From contig CP073344.1 of the NCBI GenBank assembly GCA_024397875.1, forward strand, positions 2,781,001-2,845,000: a DNA stretch of 64,000 bases, given 5' to 3'. The notes beneath the pieces were generated by a model. It was not told the DNA's origin. It did no database searches and was given only the letters and a program-made list of their open reading frames with translations. The stretch is from Amphritea atlantica. Lineage in GTDB: Bacteria > Pseudomonadota > Gammaproteobacteria > Pseudomonadales > Balneatricaceae. Position 1 is the stretch's first letter. The number at the start of each line of letters is the position of its first letter. Position numbers and translations under genes: made by a program. This document shows, piece after piece, positions 36,108 to 45,376 of the stretch.

Positions 36108-36971
36108 ATGACTACGATTGAAATCAGCGAGGCGTCCAGCAGCAAATTTATCGATATTGTTGCCGAAGGTAATCCCTATAAGATCCACTACAACGAACTG
36201 GGGACCGGTGAGCAGGTGGTGATTATGCTCCATGGTTCAGGCCCCGGCGCCACCAGTTGGGCTAACTTTAACCGCAATATCGAGCCTTTTGTTAATCAGG
36301 GTTATCGTATTATTTTGCTGGACTGCCCCGGCTGGGGTAAAAGTGACCCGGTTGTCTGCACCGGTTCCCGCTCCGATCTCAATGCCGCCTGTGTCAAAGG
36401 CGTGATGGACGGTCTGGATATCGAAACCGCCCACCTGATCGGCAACTCCATGGGCGGACACAGCGTGGTGGCCTTTGCCCTCAGTTGGCCCGAACGGGTT
36501 AACAAACTGATTCTTATGGGCGGCGGTACCGGTGGGCCAAGCCAGTTTGTGCCGATGCCAACCGAAGGAATCAAACTGATTCAGGCGCTCTATCGCAACC
36601 CCGATCTGGAAGCACTGAAAAAGATGATGTCGGTGTTTGTTTACGACAGCAGTCATCTGACCGATGAGATGTTCCAGCTGCGTCTGGATAATATGCTGTC
36701 CCGTAAGGATCATCTGGAAAACTTTGTTAAAAGTATTGAGGCGAATCCTAAGCAGTTCCCTGATTTTGGTCCGCGTCTGGCAGAAATTAAGGCAGAGACG
36801 CTGGTTGTCTGGGGCCGTGATGACCGTTTTGTGCCAATGGATATCGGCCTGAAGCTAATTCGTGGAATCCCTAATGCACAGCTGCATATCTTTAATAATT
36901 GTGGTCACTGGGCACAGTGGGAACACGCAGATACATTTAACAGAATGGTTTTAGACTTCCTGAAGCATTAA
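36108..36971 (+). CDS. mhpC: 2-hydroxy-6-oxonona-2,4-dienedioate hydrolase (MhpC)
   Basis: A 287-residue alpha/beta hydrolase that splits the MhpB ring-fission product to 2-hydroxypenta-2,4-dienoate and succinate. It matches E. coli MhpC over its length: [14 protein letters not shown] oxyanion region, DCPGWGKSD, nucleophile elbow GNSMGG (Ser114), [26 protein letters not shown] and the catalytic His in [12 protein letters not shown]. Last gene of its transcript, with a strong terminator after it. Confidence 0.96.
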   Translation: MTTIEISEASSSKFIDIVAEGNPYKIHYNELGTGEQVVIMLHGSGPGATSWANFNRNIEPFVNQGYRIILLDCPGWGKSDPVVCTGSRSDLNAACVKGVMDGLDIETAHLIGNSMGGHSVVAFALSWPERVNKLILMGGGTGGPSQFVPMPTEGIKLIQALYRNPDLEALKKMMSVFVYDSSHLTDEMFQLRLDNMLSRKDHLENFVKSIEANPKQFPDFGPRLAEIKAETLVVWGRDDRFVPMDIGLKLIRGIPNAQLHIFNNCGHWAQWEHADTFNRMVLDFLKH

Positions 36972-36977
36972 ATATTG

Positions 36978-37013
36978 ACGGGCTGTTATTTTTTATTTAA
37001 CAGCCCGTTTTTT
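36978..37013 (+). terminator. Terminator after mhpC
   Basis: The 11-bp stem ACGGGCTGTTA/TAACAGCCCGT (36978-36988 and 36998-37008) is followed by TTTTT. It separates the mhpB-mhpC transcript from the convergent mhpR gene. Confidence 0.85.
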
Positions 37014-37031
37014 CGAAAAATATTATTGCAG

Positions 37032-37814
37032 CTACAACTGTTCTTCTATTTTCAGAATAACATCATTCATTTTCTTCAGATATTTTTTCGCTGCCTTTTC
37101 TGTCGGCATCGCTTTAGCGATATATACCAGATTCAAACACCCTACTACTTCATTTTCACGCATAATCGGTCTGGCGATTGCGGCAATATTCCCCTCATCC
37201 CCCCAGTCCTGATTATTAGCACCATACCCCTGCTCCCGGGTCTGACGTATCACCCGCCGGACATAATCTTCATCATTGGCATGGTCGGCCTGCCGGTCAT
37301 TATGCTGCCGTAACTGCTCAAGTATTTCGTTGCGTTCCGCTTCAGGACAGTAAGCAATATAAGCTCTTCCGGTGGCCGTCATCAGCAGTGGCAACCGCCT
37401 GCCCACCATATCCCGGTGAAACGACAACTTACTGAAACGGTGGGTTGTTTCCCTGATAACCATCGCATCGCCATCCCGTGTGCAGATATCGGTGGGCCAT
37501 ATAACCTCTTGTAATAACTTGCCTAATAGCGGTGCAGCCAGCTGAGAAATCCACTGAGCATCCTGAAAACCGTCACTCAGTTGTCTCACCTTAATCGTCA
37601 GCTGATAGCTATCATCTGATGGACTGCGCCGGACGTACCCCTCTCCCACCAGAGTTTCGAGTAATCGCCGAATAGTTGTGCGGTGAATGCCACTCCACTC
37701 GGCCAGATCCCGGATTTTTGCCCCGCCATGCGCACGGTTTAACAGATACAGTAACTCAAGCCCCCGGGTAAGACCCCGCACGTTCTTGTATTGTCCCGTC
37801 GCTTCGGTTTCCAT
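37032..37814 (-). CDS. mhpR: IclR-family activator MhpR
   Basis: A 260-residue regulator closely similar to E. coli MhpR: VRGLTRGLELL, HRTTIRRLLETLVGEGYVRRSPSDDSYQLTIKVRQLS (winged helix-turn-helix), ISQLAAPLLG, RETTHRFSKLSFHRDMVGRRLPLL and VVGCLNLVYIAKAM in the effector domain. In E. coli it activates the mhp genes with 3-hydroxyphenylpropionate as inducer. Here it is transcribed between the two halves of the pathway, and GTGCAC boxes precede both flanking transcripts. Confidence 0.95.
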   Translation of the reverse strand: METEATGQYKNVRGLTRGLELLYLLNRAHGGAKIRDLAEWSGIHRTTIRRLLETLVGEGYVRRSPSDDSYQLTIKVRQLSDGFQDAQWISQLAAPLLGKLLQEVIWPTDICTRDGDAMVIRETTHRFSKLSFHRDMVGRRLPLLMTATGRAYIAYCPEAERNEILEQLRQHNDRQADHANDEDYVRRVIRQTREQGYGANNQDWGDEGNIAAIARPIMRENEVVGCLNLVYIAKAMPTEKAAKKYLKKMNDVILKIEEQL

Positions 37815-37845
37815 GATTCAGCACTCATATGATTACACTACGAAT

Positions 37846-37860
37846 GTGCACTAAGTGCAC
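37846..37860. promoter_or_regulatory. MhpR-type operator between mhpR and mhpD
   Basis: GTGCAC-TAA-GTGCAC, 32 bp upstream of the mhpR start codon and centred 25 bp before a candidate -35 facing mhpD. It can serve autoregulation and activation together. Confidence 0.78.
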
Positions 37861-37877
37861 ACATCACCAGTTTTTAA

Positions 37878-37907
37878 TTGTAGCCTGCTTAGCCATTTTT
37901 TTATACT
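37878..37907 (+). promoter_or_regulatory. Candidate MhpR-activated promoter of the mhpD operon
   Basis: TTGTAG (37878-37883), an 18-bp spacer and TATACT (37902-37907). Distance from the operator centre and spacer length are the same as at the mhpB promoter. The predicted start is near 37914. Confidence 0.55.
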
Positions 37908-37964
37908 GACACAATAATTATAAGTATTAAAAAATAATAATAGATATTCAACGGGTGCTGAAAA

Positions 37965-38171
37965 ATGAATATTCCTGTCGCTGACCATCTTCTTTTTATT
38001 ACTCGACATTCATTTACTGCGTCGAAAATAATTCAAAGACATAATCACTCCGGTTTAATTACCGCCTGTCACGCTCATGCCGGTTCTCTTCCAAATATTA
38101 ATCAGGCTTTACAGCATGAATGGCGCAGCGAAAAAGCCGCTTCTGAATATCACACAACCACCCGAATCTAA
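37965..38171 (+). CDS. Possible small leader ORF before mhpD
   Basis: A 68-codon frame starting [16 protein letters not shown], preceded by GGGTGCTGAAAA, similar to the GGGTGCTGAA that precedes the flavin reductase ATG. It is rich in His and Ser, has no recognised domain, and ends 14 bp before mhpD. It may be a leader peptide, a small protein or a chance frame in the mhpD 5' leader. Confidence 0.3.
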   Translation: MNIPVADHLLFITRHSFTASKIIQRHNHSGLITACHAHAGSLPNINQALQHEWRSEKAASEYHTTTRI

Positions 38172-38185
38172 ACAGGATTACACTG

Positions 38186-38971
38186 ATGTCGATTGATCTG
38201 GACCTGATCGCAAAAAACTTACGTGAAGCTGCGCTTCACAATGAAATGATCCCCCCCATCCGGGAAGTAATTGGTGAAGACAATGCCGAAGCGGCCTATC
38301 AGATCCAGAAAATAAACACTGAACATGCCTGCCTGGCCGGACGCCGAATTGTTGGTCGCAAGATAGGCCTGACCAACATCAAAGTGCAGCAACAACTCAG
38401 GGTCGATCAACCCGACTTTGGCACTCTGTTTGCCGATATGTGCTACGGCGATAATGAAACGATTCCCGCTACTGCAGTACTACAACCCAAAGTCGAAGCC
38501 GAACTGGCACTGATGCTGGTCAAAGATCTTCCACAACAAGACACCACCTTTGCTGATCTGATCGATGTAATCGGCTGGTTGATGCCTGCCATCGAGGTCG
38601 TCGGTAGCCGTATTTGTAACTGGGATATCCGTTTCGTTGATACCGTCGCCGACAACGCATCCAGTGGTGCCTTTGTGCTGGGCGATGCAACCCGCTGGCA
38701 GGGCAGTATCGACCTGGCAAAGATCCAGATGACCATGACCCGTAACGGTACTGAAGTCTCCGCGGGCAGCGGGATTGAATGCCTGGGACACCCGTTTAAT
38801 GCAGCTGTGTGGCTGGCCCGCACCATGAGCAAACTCGGTCAGCCACTCAAAGCAGGCGATATTGTTCTGACCGGGGCGCTGGGCCCGATGGTTGCCGTTG
38901 AACCTGACGATCAGTTCGAAGTAAAGATCAGCGGCATTGGCCGGGTCAGCACTCAATTCAGCCAGGCCTGA
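38186..38971 (+). CDS. mhpD: 2-oxopent-4-enoate hydratase (MhpD)
   Basis: A 261-residue hydratase that adds water to 2-hydroxypenta-2,4-dienoate to give 4-hydroxy-2-oxovalerate. It is very close to E. coli Mhp[47 protein letters not shown] (metal-binding acidic residues), [10 protein letters not shown] and [12 protein letters not shown]. First firm gene of the mhpD-F-E-TRAP-usp transcript. Confidence 0.96.
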   Translation: MSIDLDLIAKNLREAALHNEMIPPIREVIGEDNAEAAYQIQKINTEHACLAGRRIVGRKIGLTNIKVQQQLRVDQPDFGTLFADMCYGDNETIPATAVLQPKVEAELALMLVKDLPQQDTTFADLIDVIGWLMPAIEVVGSRICNWDIRFVDTVADNASSGAFVLGDATRWQGSIDLAKIQMTMTRNGTEVSAGSGIECLGHPFNAAVWLARTMSKLGQPLKAGDIVLTGALGPMVAVEPDDQFEVKISGIGRVSTQFSQA

Positions 38972-39044
38972 TTGATGACTTCGTCGAAATGCGCTCCACA
39001 GAGCGCTGCTACCGACACCATTATTTGTTTCAAGGAATTTCCAT

Positions 39045-39953
39045 ATGAATAAATTAAAAGCCGTCATTATCGGGCCGGGCAATATCGGCACCGACTTGCT
39101 GATGAAGATGCAACGGTCCGAATGGATCGAGCCGGTGTGGATGGTGGGGATCGATCCCGAATCCGATGGCCTCAAACGCGCCCGGGAGATGGGCATTAAA
39201 ACCACTGCTGACGGTGTCGATGGTCTGCTGCCGCACGTGATCGAAGACGATATCCGTATCGCCTTCGATGCCACCTCCGCCTATGTGCATGCCGAGAACA
39301 GCCGCAAGCTGAACGAACTGGGGGTGATCATGATTGATCTGACCCCGGCGGCGATCGGTCCCTTCTGTGTGCCGCCGGTGAATCTGCGGGCCCATGCGCA
39401 GAACCTGGAGATGAACGTCAATATGGTCACCTGCGGTGGTCAGGCCACCATCCCTATGGTGGCAGCCGTGTCTCAGGTGCAGCCGGTAGAGTACGGCGAG
39501 ATTATCGCTACGGTGTCCTCAAAATCTGCCGGTCCCGGCACCCGTAAAAATATCGATGAGTTTACCCGCACCACCGCCGGTGCTGTTGAGAAAGTGGGCG
39601 GTGCGAAAAAAGGTAAAGCGATCATCATTATCAACCCGGCTGAGCCACCTTTGATGATGCGCGACACCGTGCACTGCCTGACTGAGGGCGAGCCTGATCA
39701 GGCGGCGATTACCGCCTCCGTTCACGCGATGGTCAAAGAGGTGCAGAAGTATGTGCCCGGCTATCACCTGGTGAATGGTCCGGTGTTTGATGGCAACCGG
39801 GTCTCCATGTTTATGGAAGTCGAGGGTCTGGGTGATTACCTGCCCAAATATGCCGGCAACCTGGACATCATGACCGCAGCCGGGCTGCGCACCGCCGAAA
39901 TGTTTGCTGAAGAAGCAACGAACGGCACCATTACCCTGCCGGCACGCGGCTAA
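39045..39953 (+). CDS. mhpF: Acetaldehyde dehydrogenase, acylating (MhpF), copy 1
   Basis: A 302-residue NAD-dependent dehydrogenase that turns acetaldehyde and CoA into acetyl-CoA. The N-terminal Rossmann motif [11 protein letters not shown] and the catalytic Cys in [10 protein letters not shown] are visible. It forms a channelling complex with MhpE, encoded 15 bp downstream. A second copy at 51545-52456 on the other strand differs only at the extreme N-terminus and by Ala-to-Ser near residue 54. Confidence 0.97.
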   Translation: MNKLKAVIIGPGNIGTDLLMKMQRSEWIEPVWMVGIDPESDGLKRAREMGIKTTADGVDGLLPHVIEDDIRIAFDATSAYVHAENSRKLNELGVIMIDLTPAAIGPFCVPPVNLRAHAQNLEMNVNMVTCGGQATIPMVAAVSQVQPVEYGEIIATVSSKSAGPGTRKNIDEFTRTTAGAVEKVGGAKKGKAIIIINPAEPPLMMRDTVHCLTEGEPDQAAITASVHAMVKEVQKYVPGYHLVNGPVFDGNRVSMFMEVEGLGDYLPKYAGNLDIMTAAGLRTAEMFAEEATNGTITLPARG

Positions 39954-39968
39954 GTGGAGGAGAAAGCA

Positions 39969-40988
39969 ATGAATCTGAAAGGTAAAAAAGTAGTCCTCCA
40001 CGATATGAGTCTGCGGGACGGTATGCACGCCAAACGTCACCAGATCTCCCTGGAACAGATGGTCGCTGTGGCGACAGGTCTGGATGAAGCGGGTATGCCG
40101 CTGATCGAGGTGACCCACGGTGATGGTCTGGGGGGCACCTCGGTGAACTACGGTTTTCCGGCCCACAGCGATGAGGAGTATCTCGGCGCAGTGATACCGA
40201 AACTGAAAAACGCCAAAGTCTCCGCGCTGCTGTTGCCCGGGATCGGCACGGTGGATCATCTGCGCATGGCGAAAGACTTAGGGGTCAACACCATCCGGGT
40301 TGCGTCGCACTGTACGGAAGCGGATGTCACCGAACAGCATATCGGTCTGGCGGCCAAATTAGAGATGGATACCGTGGGGTTCCTGATGATGGCGCATATG
40401 GCCAGCCCGGAGAAGATTCTCGAGCAGGCACGGCTGATGGTCTCTTACGGCGCGAACTGCATCTACTGCACCGATTCGGCCGGTTACATGCTGCCGGATG
40501 AGGTGACTGAAAAGATCGGTCTGTTGCGGGCCGAGCTGGACCCGTCCATCGACATCGGTTTCCACGGACATCACAACATGGGGATGGCGGTCGCCAACTC
40601 CCTGGCGGCGATCGATGCCGGTGCCGGCCGCATCGATGGTTCGGTAGCGGGCTTAGGCGCCGGTGCCGGCAACACGCCACTGGAAGTGCTGGTGGCTACG
40701 CTGGTGCGGATGGAAGCGGATCACGGTATCGATCTGTACAAGATTATGGATGTCGCCGAGGATCTGGTCGTGCCGATGATGGATCAGCCGATCCGGGTGG
40801 ATCGCGATGCCCTGACGCTGGGCTTTGCCGGGGTGTACTCCTCGTTCCTGCTGTTTGCCAAACGGGCAGAAGCGAAGTACGGCATACAGGCACGTGATCT
40901 GTTAGTCGAGCTGGGCCGTCGCGGCACCGTCGGCGGACAGGAAGATATGATTGAAGACCTGGCACTGACCATGTCCAAACAGAAATAA
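39969..40988 (+). CDS. mhpE: 4-hydroxy-2-oxovalerate aldolase (MhpE), copy 1
   Basis: A 339-residue metal-dependent aldolase of the DRE-TIM family, cleaving 4-hydroxy-2-oxovalerate to pyruvate and acetaldehyde. The start [12 protein letters not shown] follows GGAGGAG. Key motifs are [12 protein letters not shown] (catalytic Arg and metal Asp) and [11 protein letters not shown] (metal His pair). The near-identical copy 2 (50486-51529, minus) differs by Asp-to-Glu in PSIDIG and at the C-terminus, where this copy ends TMSKQK. Confidence 0.97.
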   Translation: MNLKGKKVVLHDMSLRDGMHAKRHQISLEQMVAVATGLDEAGMPLIEVTHGDGLGGTSVNYGFPAHSDEEYLGAVIPKLKNAKVSALLLPGIGTVDHLRMAKDLGVNTIRVASHCTEADVTEQHIGLAAKLEMDTVGFLMMAHMASPEKILEQARLMVSYGANCIYCTDSAGYMLPDEVTEKIGLLRAELDPSIDIGFHGHHNMGMAVANSLAAIDAGAGRIDGSVAGLGAGAGNTPLEVLVATLVRMEADHGIDLYKIMDVAEDLVVPMMDQPIRVDRDALTLGFAGVYSSFLLFAKRAEAKYGIQARDLLVELGRRGTVGGQEDMIEDLALTMSKQK

Positions 40989-40996
40989 CTACCCGG

Positions 40997-41050
40997 GGAT
41001 CAGCGGCAGAACAACCTGCAGCTGATCCAGTTTGAAACACAGTTTCAAAC
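40997..41050. other. Two successive hairpins between mhpE and dctP
   Basis: GGATCAGC/GCTGATCC (40997-41004 and 41021-41028), then GTTTGAAAC-ACA-GTTTCAAAC (41030-41050). Neither has a T-run. They could lower expression of the transporter relative to the enzymes or protect the 3' end of the mhpDFE message. Confidence 0.55.
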
Positions 41051-41105
41051 CTTTCAATGACTGTATCACCACTCTCAGTCACCCAATAATTGAGGAAAAC
41101 AACCG

Positions 41106-42131
41106 ATGTTTATAATAAGAAAAGTAAAGTACCTGGCATTGACCGCTGTGCTATTGAGTCTCAGTCATATCGCTTCGGCAGAAACCATTATGCGCGTTGC
41201 CAGCTGGCTACCACCCACCCATGTGCAGAATGCAGTGGTATGGCCAACCTGGGGTAAATGGATCGGGGAAGCCACTGAAGGTCGGGTTAAACTCGAAATT
41301 GAGTATGGTTTAGGCCACCCTAAAACCCTGTTTGAACTGGTGGAAGACGGTGTTGCCGATGCCAGCTTCAGCTACCACGGCTATGTACCGGGTCGCTTTA
41401 AACTGGCTCTGGGTGTTGAAGAGCCATTGATGGGCGCTTCCGCCGAAGCAACATCTGTTGCCTACTGGCGTGTTCATCAGAAATACTTTGCTGCTGCCAA
41501 TGAACACGACGGACTCACCGTCGCGGGCGTATTTGTTCATGGTCCAGGTCAGATCCAGACCATCGACCCTATCACTTCATTGGCAGACCTCAAGGGTAAG
41601 AAGATTCGTATCGGCGGTGGTGTTCCATCTGAGATTGGCCACCGGCTTGGCGTAACACCTGTTGGGGCACCGGCACCTAAAGTCTATGAGCTGCTGCAGC
41701 AGGGTATTGTCGACGGCGTCTTTTTGCCGATAGCAGAACAGAAAACACTGCGCCTGAATGAGGTTGCACGTAATGTTGTCATGCTGCCTGGTGGTATGTA
41801 TCTGGGTAGTTTTTCCATCTTTATCAACCCTGACTTTCTCGATAGCCTGAGTGATAAAGACCGTGAGGCAATCATCGGTGTATCCGGTGAAAAGCTCTCA
41901 GCGATGGCCGGTAAAGCCTGGGACTCAGCCGACTCTGTTGGACTCAAAACAGCTGAAGACGCCGGTGTTAACCTCATTAAAGTGTCAGAAAACGATGCCT
42001 TTGCCAAGGATTTCAATAACCTGGTCGAAGGTATAGATCAGATCTGGCTGGAGTCAGTGGCTGACCGCGGTGTCGATGCTGAATCGGCTCTGGCAGAACT
42101 TCGTTCTATCGCCCGTAGTTATAAAGAGTAA
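41106..42131 (+). CDS. TRAP transporter substrate-binding protein (DctP family), system 1
   Basis: A 341-residue periplasmic binding protein with a Sec signal peptide (RKVKYLALTAVLLSLSHIASA). Mature DctP features are visible, including the central VHGPGQIQT...LADLKGKKIRIGG and VDGVFLPIAEQ. GAGG lies upstream of the ATG. The position after mhpDFE and before the membrane subunits suggests that it brings in the aromatic acid, in place of the MFS transporter MhpT of E. coli. Confidence 0.93.
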   Translation: MFIIRKVKYLALTAVLLSLSHIASAETIMRVASWLPPTHVQNAVVWPTWGKWIGEATEGRVKLEIEYGLGHPKTLFELVEDGVADASFSYHGYVPGRFKLALGVEEPLMGASAEATSVAYWRVHQKYFAAANEHDGLTVAGVFVHGPGQIQTIDPITSLADLKGKKIRIGGGVPSEIGHRLGVTPVGAPAPKVYELLQQGIVDGVFLPIAEQKTLRLNEVARNVVMLPGGMYLGSFSIFINPDFLDSLSDKDREAIIGVSGEKLSAMAGKAWDSADSVGLKTAEDAGVNLIKVSENDAFAKDFNNLVEGIDQIWLESVADRGVDAESALAELRSIARSYKE

Positions 42132-42140
42132 GCGTTGACT

Positions 42141-42656
42141 ATGTCTCTTTGCGCCTGGATAACAGCGCATTATGAGGAACAGAGGCCGGTTAAATGGCTG
42201 GCCTTTGCCCTTGAAATGATCGCTGCAACAACACTTCTTTTGCTCATGCTGCTGACCTGCTCTGACGTGTTTGGCCGCTATTTTCTGTCAAATTCGATCG
42301 ATGGTACGACTGAACTGACAGAGATCGCTCTGGCGATCCTGATTTTTGCAGAGATGCCGGTGATTACCTGGCGAGGAGGACATGTCGTCGTCGATATTCT
42401 TGATCGGCTAATGGGCAATACGGTGATTAAGCTGCTGGGACTCCTGTCTGCATTTCTTATCTCATCGTCGCTCTATTTTTTAGCCGTGCAGATTTTTTTC
42501 CTTGCTGAACGCTCCTTCAGGCGCGATGAAGTTACTGAATTTCTTCGGTTACCCACAGGCTTAATTGTCGAGTACATCGCCTATATGAGCTGGATAACGG
42601 CAGCAACCATGATTACTTACGGGGTCTATCGGTTGTTATTTATCGCCCGTGATTAA
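42141..42656 (+). CDS. TRAP transporter small membrane subunit (DctQ), system 1
   Basis: A 171-residue protein with four predicted transmembrane helices, starting MSLCAWITAHY (an in-frame TTG two codons before is possible). Conserved DctQ features include DVFGRYFLSNSIDGTTEL and WRGGHVVVD. It lies 9 bp after the binding-protein gene and 30 bp before dctM. Confidence 0.92.
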   Translation: MSLCAWITAHYEEQRPVKWLAFALEMIAATTLLLLMLLTCSDVFGRYFLSNSIDGTTELTEIALAILIFAEMPVITWRGGHVVVDILDRLMGNTVIKLLGLLSAFLISSSLYFLAVQIFFLAERSFRRDEVTEFLRLPTGLIVEYIAYMSWITAATMITYGVYRLLFIARD

Positions 42657-42686
42657 CCGACAAGACCTCAGACAGGTATATTTAAC

Positions 42687-44015
42687 ATGATTGTAGCCCT
42701 CACTGGCTTTGCCATTCTTCTGACTTTGATTGTTATCGCCCGGATACCCATCGCCTTTGCGATGGGTATCGTTGGATTCTTCGGTTTTGCCTATCTGCAG
42801 GGGCTGAGTTTTGATACGTTTGCAGACTTCCGCTGGAACGGAGCCCTTTCAATGGCCTCCAAGCGGGTTATAGATACTTCACAGGAATACAGTCTATCTG
42901 TCATCCCCCTGTTTATTCTGATGGGAAACCTGGTCACTAAGTCGGGTCTGTCCCATCAGCTATACCGTGCCTCAAATGCGTTTCTCGGCCATATGCAGGG
43001 CGGCCTGTCGATGGCCACAGTTGTAGCGTGCGGTGGCTTTTCTGCTATCTGTGGTTCCAGTCTGGCCACCTCAGCCACGATGGCTAAAGTAGCCATGCCA
43101 CCGATGCGTAAATATGGCTATGCCGACTCACTTGCAACCGCCTCAATTGCTGCAGGTGGCACCCTGGGCATTCTGATCCCTCCCAGCGTTATTCTGGTTA
43201 TCTATGGTCTGCTCACTGAAACCAGTATCAGGGAACTGTTTGCCGCAGGCTTTATTCCTGGTCTTATCGGCATTCTGCTCTATCTTGGCGCGGTACGTTT
43301 CGCCGTTTGGCGCAATCCAGAAGATGGCCCCTGTGGCGAACGACTCAGCTGGCCGGAACGTATTCAGGCACTGCACGGCGTATGGGGCGTGCTGATCCTG
43401 TTCACTGTTGTGATGGGCGGCATCTATCTCGGTGTATTCACCCCGACTGAAGCGGCAGGCATCGGAGCTGGCGGCGCTTTTATCATTGCGCTATACCGTC
43501 GCTCTCTGACCCTGGCCAGCCTGTTTGATATTCTGACCGATACCGCACGTACTTCAGCGATGCTATTCGGGGTCCTGATTGGTGCACTGATCTTTTCAAA
43601 CTTTATCAACCGGGCAGGATTACCAGGCGACCTGCTGGTATTGGTACAGAGCGTCGATGTCTCCCCGATGACGGTGATATTTCTGATTCTTGCGATCTAT
43701 ATTGTGCTGGGTATGGTGTTTGAAAGTTTATCGATGATGCTGCTGACCGTACCGATCTTCTTTCCGCTGGTACAGAGCCTCGGGTTTGACCTGGTCTGGT
43801 TCGGCATTGTGGTGGTGGTTGTCACCGAGATCAGTCTGATCACCCCCCCCGTGGGAATGAATGTATTCGTACTCAGTGCCGTACTCAGGGATGTTAAAGC
43901 CAGCACCATCTTTAAAGGGGTCACCCCCTTCTGGTGTGCAGATATTGTCCGGCTGCTCCTGATTACACTGATTGCGCCAATTTCACTGATTCTGCCACAG
44001 CTACTCTATCGCTAA
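42687..44015 (+). CDS. TRAP transporter large permease (DctM), system 1
   Basis: A 442-residue, 12-helix permease subunit. Signature segments are VIPLFILMGNLVTKSGL, GGFSAICGSSLATSATM, ASIAAGGTLGILIPPSVILVIYGLLTE and ISLITPPVGMNVFVL. With DctP and DctQ it forms a sodium-driven importer. Confidence 0.95.
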   Translation: MIVALTGFAILLTLIVIARIPIAFAMGIVGFFGFAYLQGLSFDTFADFRWNGALSMASKRVIDTSQEYSLSVIPLFILMGNLVTKSGLSHQLYRASNAFLGHMQGGLSMATVVACGGFSAICGSSLATSATMAKVAMPPMRKYGYADSLATASIAAGGTLGILIPPSVILVIYGLLTETSIRELFAAGFIPGLIGILLYLGAVRFAVWRNPEDGPCGERLSWPERIQALHGVWGVLILFTVVMGGIYLGVFTPTEAAGIGAGGAFIIALYRRSLTLASLFDILTDTARTSAMLFGVLIGALIFSNFINRAGLPGDLLVLVQSVDVSPMTVIFLILAIYIVLGMVFESLSMMLLTVPIFFPLVQSLGFDLVWFGIVVVVVTEISLITPPVGMNVFVLSAVLRDVKASTIFKGVTPFWCADIVRLLLITLIAPISLILPQLLYR

Positions 44016-44036
44016 CCGGAGTATAAGGAGAGATCG

Positions 44037-44519
44037 ATGTTACCTCAGGTTAAAAAAATTCTTTATGCGTCGGATATCGAGAAAGGTTCACGTCCGGCGT
44101 TTCGGTCAGCCGTCAGCCTGTGCGGTCATTACCATTCAGAGATCACCTATCTGCATGTTATTGAACCGCTCAGCGCCAGTGCCCAAAACATGGTCAGAAC
44201 ACTCATGAACGACCATGATCTTAACGAACTGCATGATCAGAGCATTGCCAATCTCAAGCAGAAAATGCAGCAGCGGCTGGAGCAGTTTTATGCGTCAGAG
44301 CTGGAACAGCATGATCAGCTTTCAGCGGATCAGGTCACCGCCCGTGTAGAAGAGGGCCAGCCCTGGAAAACAATTCTCAGTGTTGCAGAGGAAATTGACG
44401 CCGATGTTATCGTCATGGGATGCAGAACTCACAGTTCTGTCGGACAGTTTTTTCTGGGATCGACCGCCAATAAGGTGATCCATCATTCAAAACGTCCGGT
44501 ACTTACCGTGCCTATATAA
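44037..44519 (+). CDS. Universal stress protein linked to the TRAP system
   Basis: A 160-residue UspA-domain protein. KKILYASDIEKGSRPAF opens the fold, and ADVIVMGCRTHSSVGQFFLGSTANKVIHHSKRPVLTVP carries the ATP-binding G-x2-G-x9-G-(S/T)-like signature. Usp proteins encoded next to TRAP transporters can regulate transport, as TeaD does for TeaABC. TAAGGAGAG precedes the ATG. Confidence 0.92.
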   Translation: MLPQVKKILYASDIEKGSRPAFRSAVSLCGHYHSEITYLHVIEPLSASAQNMVRTLMNDHDLNELHDQSIANLKQKMQQRLEQFYASELEQHDQLSADQVTARVEEGQPWKTILSVAEEIDADVIVMGCRTHSSVGQFFLGSTANKVIHHSKRPVLTVPI

Positions 44520-44546
44520 AAGATTAAATGACTTAACTTTATGTTC

Positions 44547-44566
44547 AGAACAGCACTGTTCTTTTA
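44547..44566 (+). terminator. Probable terminator of the mhpD-TRAP-usp transcript
   Basis: AGAACAG-CA-CTGTTCT followed by TTTAT, 28 bp after the usp stop codon. The stem is only 7 bp with a tiny loop, so strength is uncertain. Confidence 0.5.
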
Positions 44567-44739
44567 TCGTATCCGATTCTGCATAACTGCTTGATTTTAT
44601 TTTTATTTCAGCATCAAATAAACGACAGAAAAGAGAGCAAGAAAACCCCTGTTAATTACGCCGGAATATGTTGACCGCACATACTGCAGTTGCTACTTTA
44701 CCAGTGACTTTGATCCTGCAAGCGAGCTACCGTAAATAA

Positions 44740-45342
44740 ATGACTACACAAAAATTATCCCGCGAAGAATGGATTAATGCCGCAACACAGGTGTTAGCCA
44801 CCAGTGGTATTGATCAGGTTCGTGTCGATAAATTGGCCAAACAGCTTAAGATAACCCGCGGTAGTTTTTATCATCATTTTACCAGTAGAAATGACCTGTT
44901 AGTTTCGATTCTCGACAAGTGGCGCCTGAGGGCAACAGAGGCCGTTATTGCCCGTATTCAAAGTGGCAGTAACGACCCCGTTGAACAGATAACCACCCTG
45001 ATGAACCTGCCCATCACAGGCAAAAGATCCTTCGAGGGTGCATCTGTCGAGATCTCTATCCGGGCCTGGGCTCGCCGCGACAAACTGGCACGCTCTGCGG
45101 TCGAGGAAGTTGACAAATATCGTCTATCTTTCATCAACAGTATTTTTACAAACCTTGGCCACACATCCGACCGGGCTGAGGATCTGGCAAACCTTGTGTA
45201 CTCATATATTGTGGCGATGTCACTGATCCACTTTGATAACAAGTTCGAAGAGCGTCGTGAGATGTCCCGTCGTCTGGCAGAGTTTCTCTCTGACAACTGC
45301 CCCTTAATGAAGTGTCCAAAGCGAAAGAACCAGCCAGAGTAA
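44740..45342 (+). CDS. TetR-family regulator
   Basis: A 200-residue regulator with an N-terminal TetR helix-turn-helix (IDQVRVDKLAKQLKITRGSFYHHFTSRNDLL). The C-terminal ligand domain contains SFEGASVEISIRAWARRD, as in several uncharacterised TetR proteins. It lies in the middle of the island with no co-transcribed gene. TetR proteins usually bind inverted repeats, so it is a candidate for the ATACA-N4-TGTAT sites, though this is not shown by the sequence. Confidence 0.88.
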   Translation: MTTQKLSREEWINAATQVLATSGIDQVRVDKLAKQLKITRGSFYHHFTSRNDLLVSILDKWRLRATEAVIARIQSGSNDPVEQITTLMNLPITGKRSFEGASVEISIRAWARRDKLARSAVEEVDKYRLSFINSIFTNLGHTSDRAEDLANLVYSYIVAMSLIHFDNKFEERREMSRRLAEFLSDNCPLMKCPKRKNQPE

Positions 45343-45376
45343 TCAGCACTGGGAAGGAACAGGGCTATTTTGTTCG

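Noticed and set aside
39519..40259. 246-codon frame antisense to mhpF and mhpE
   Set aside because: It reappears opposite the second mhpFE copy only because the sense DNA is duplicated; it is split between frames there and has no domain.
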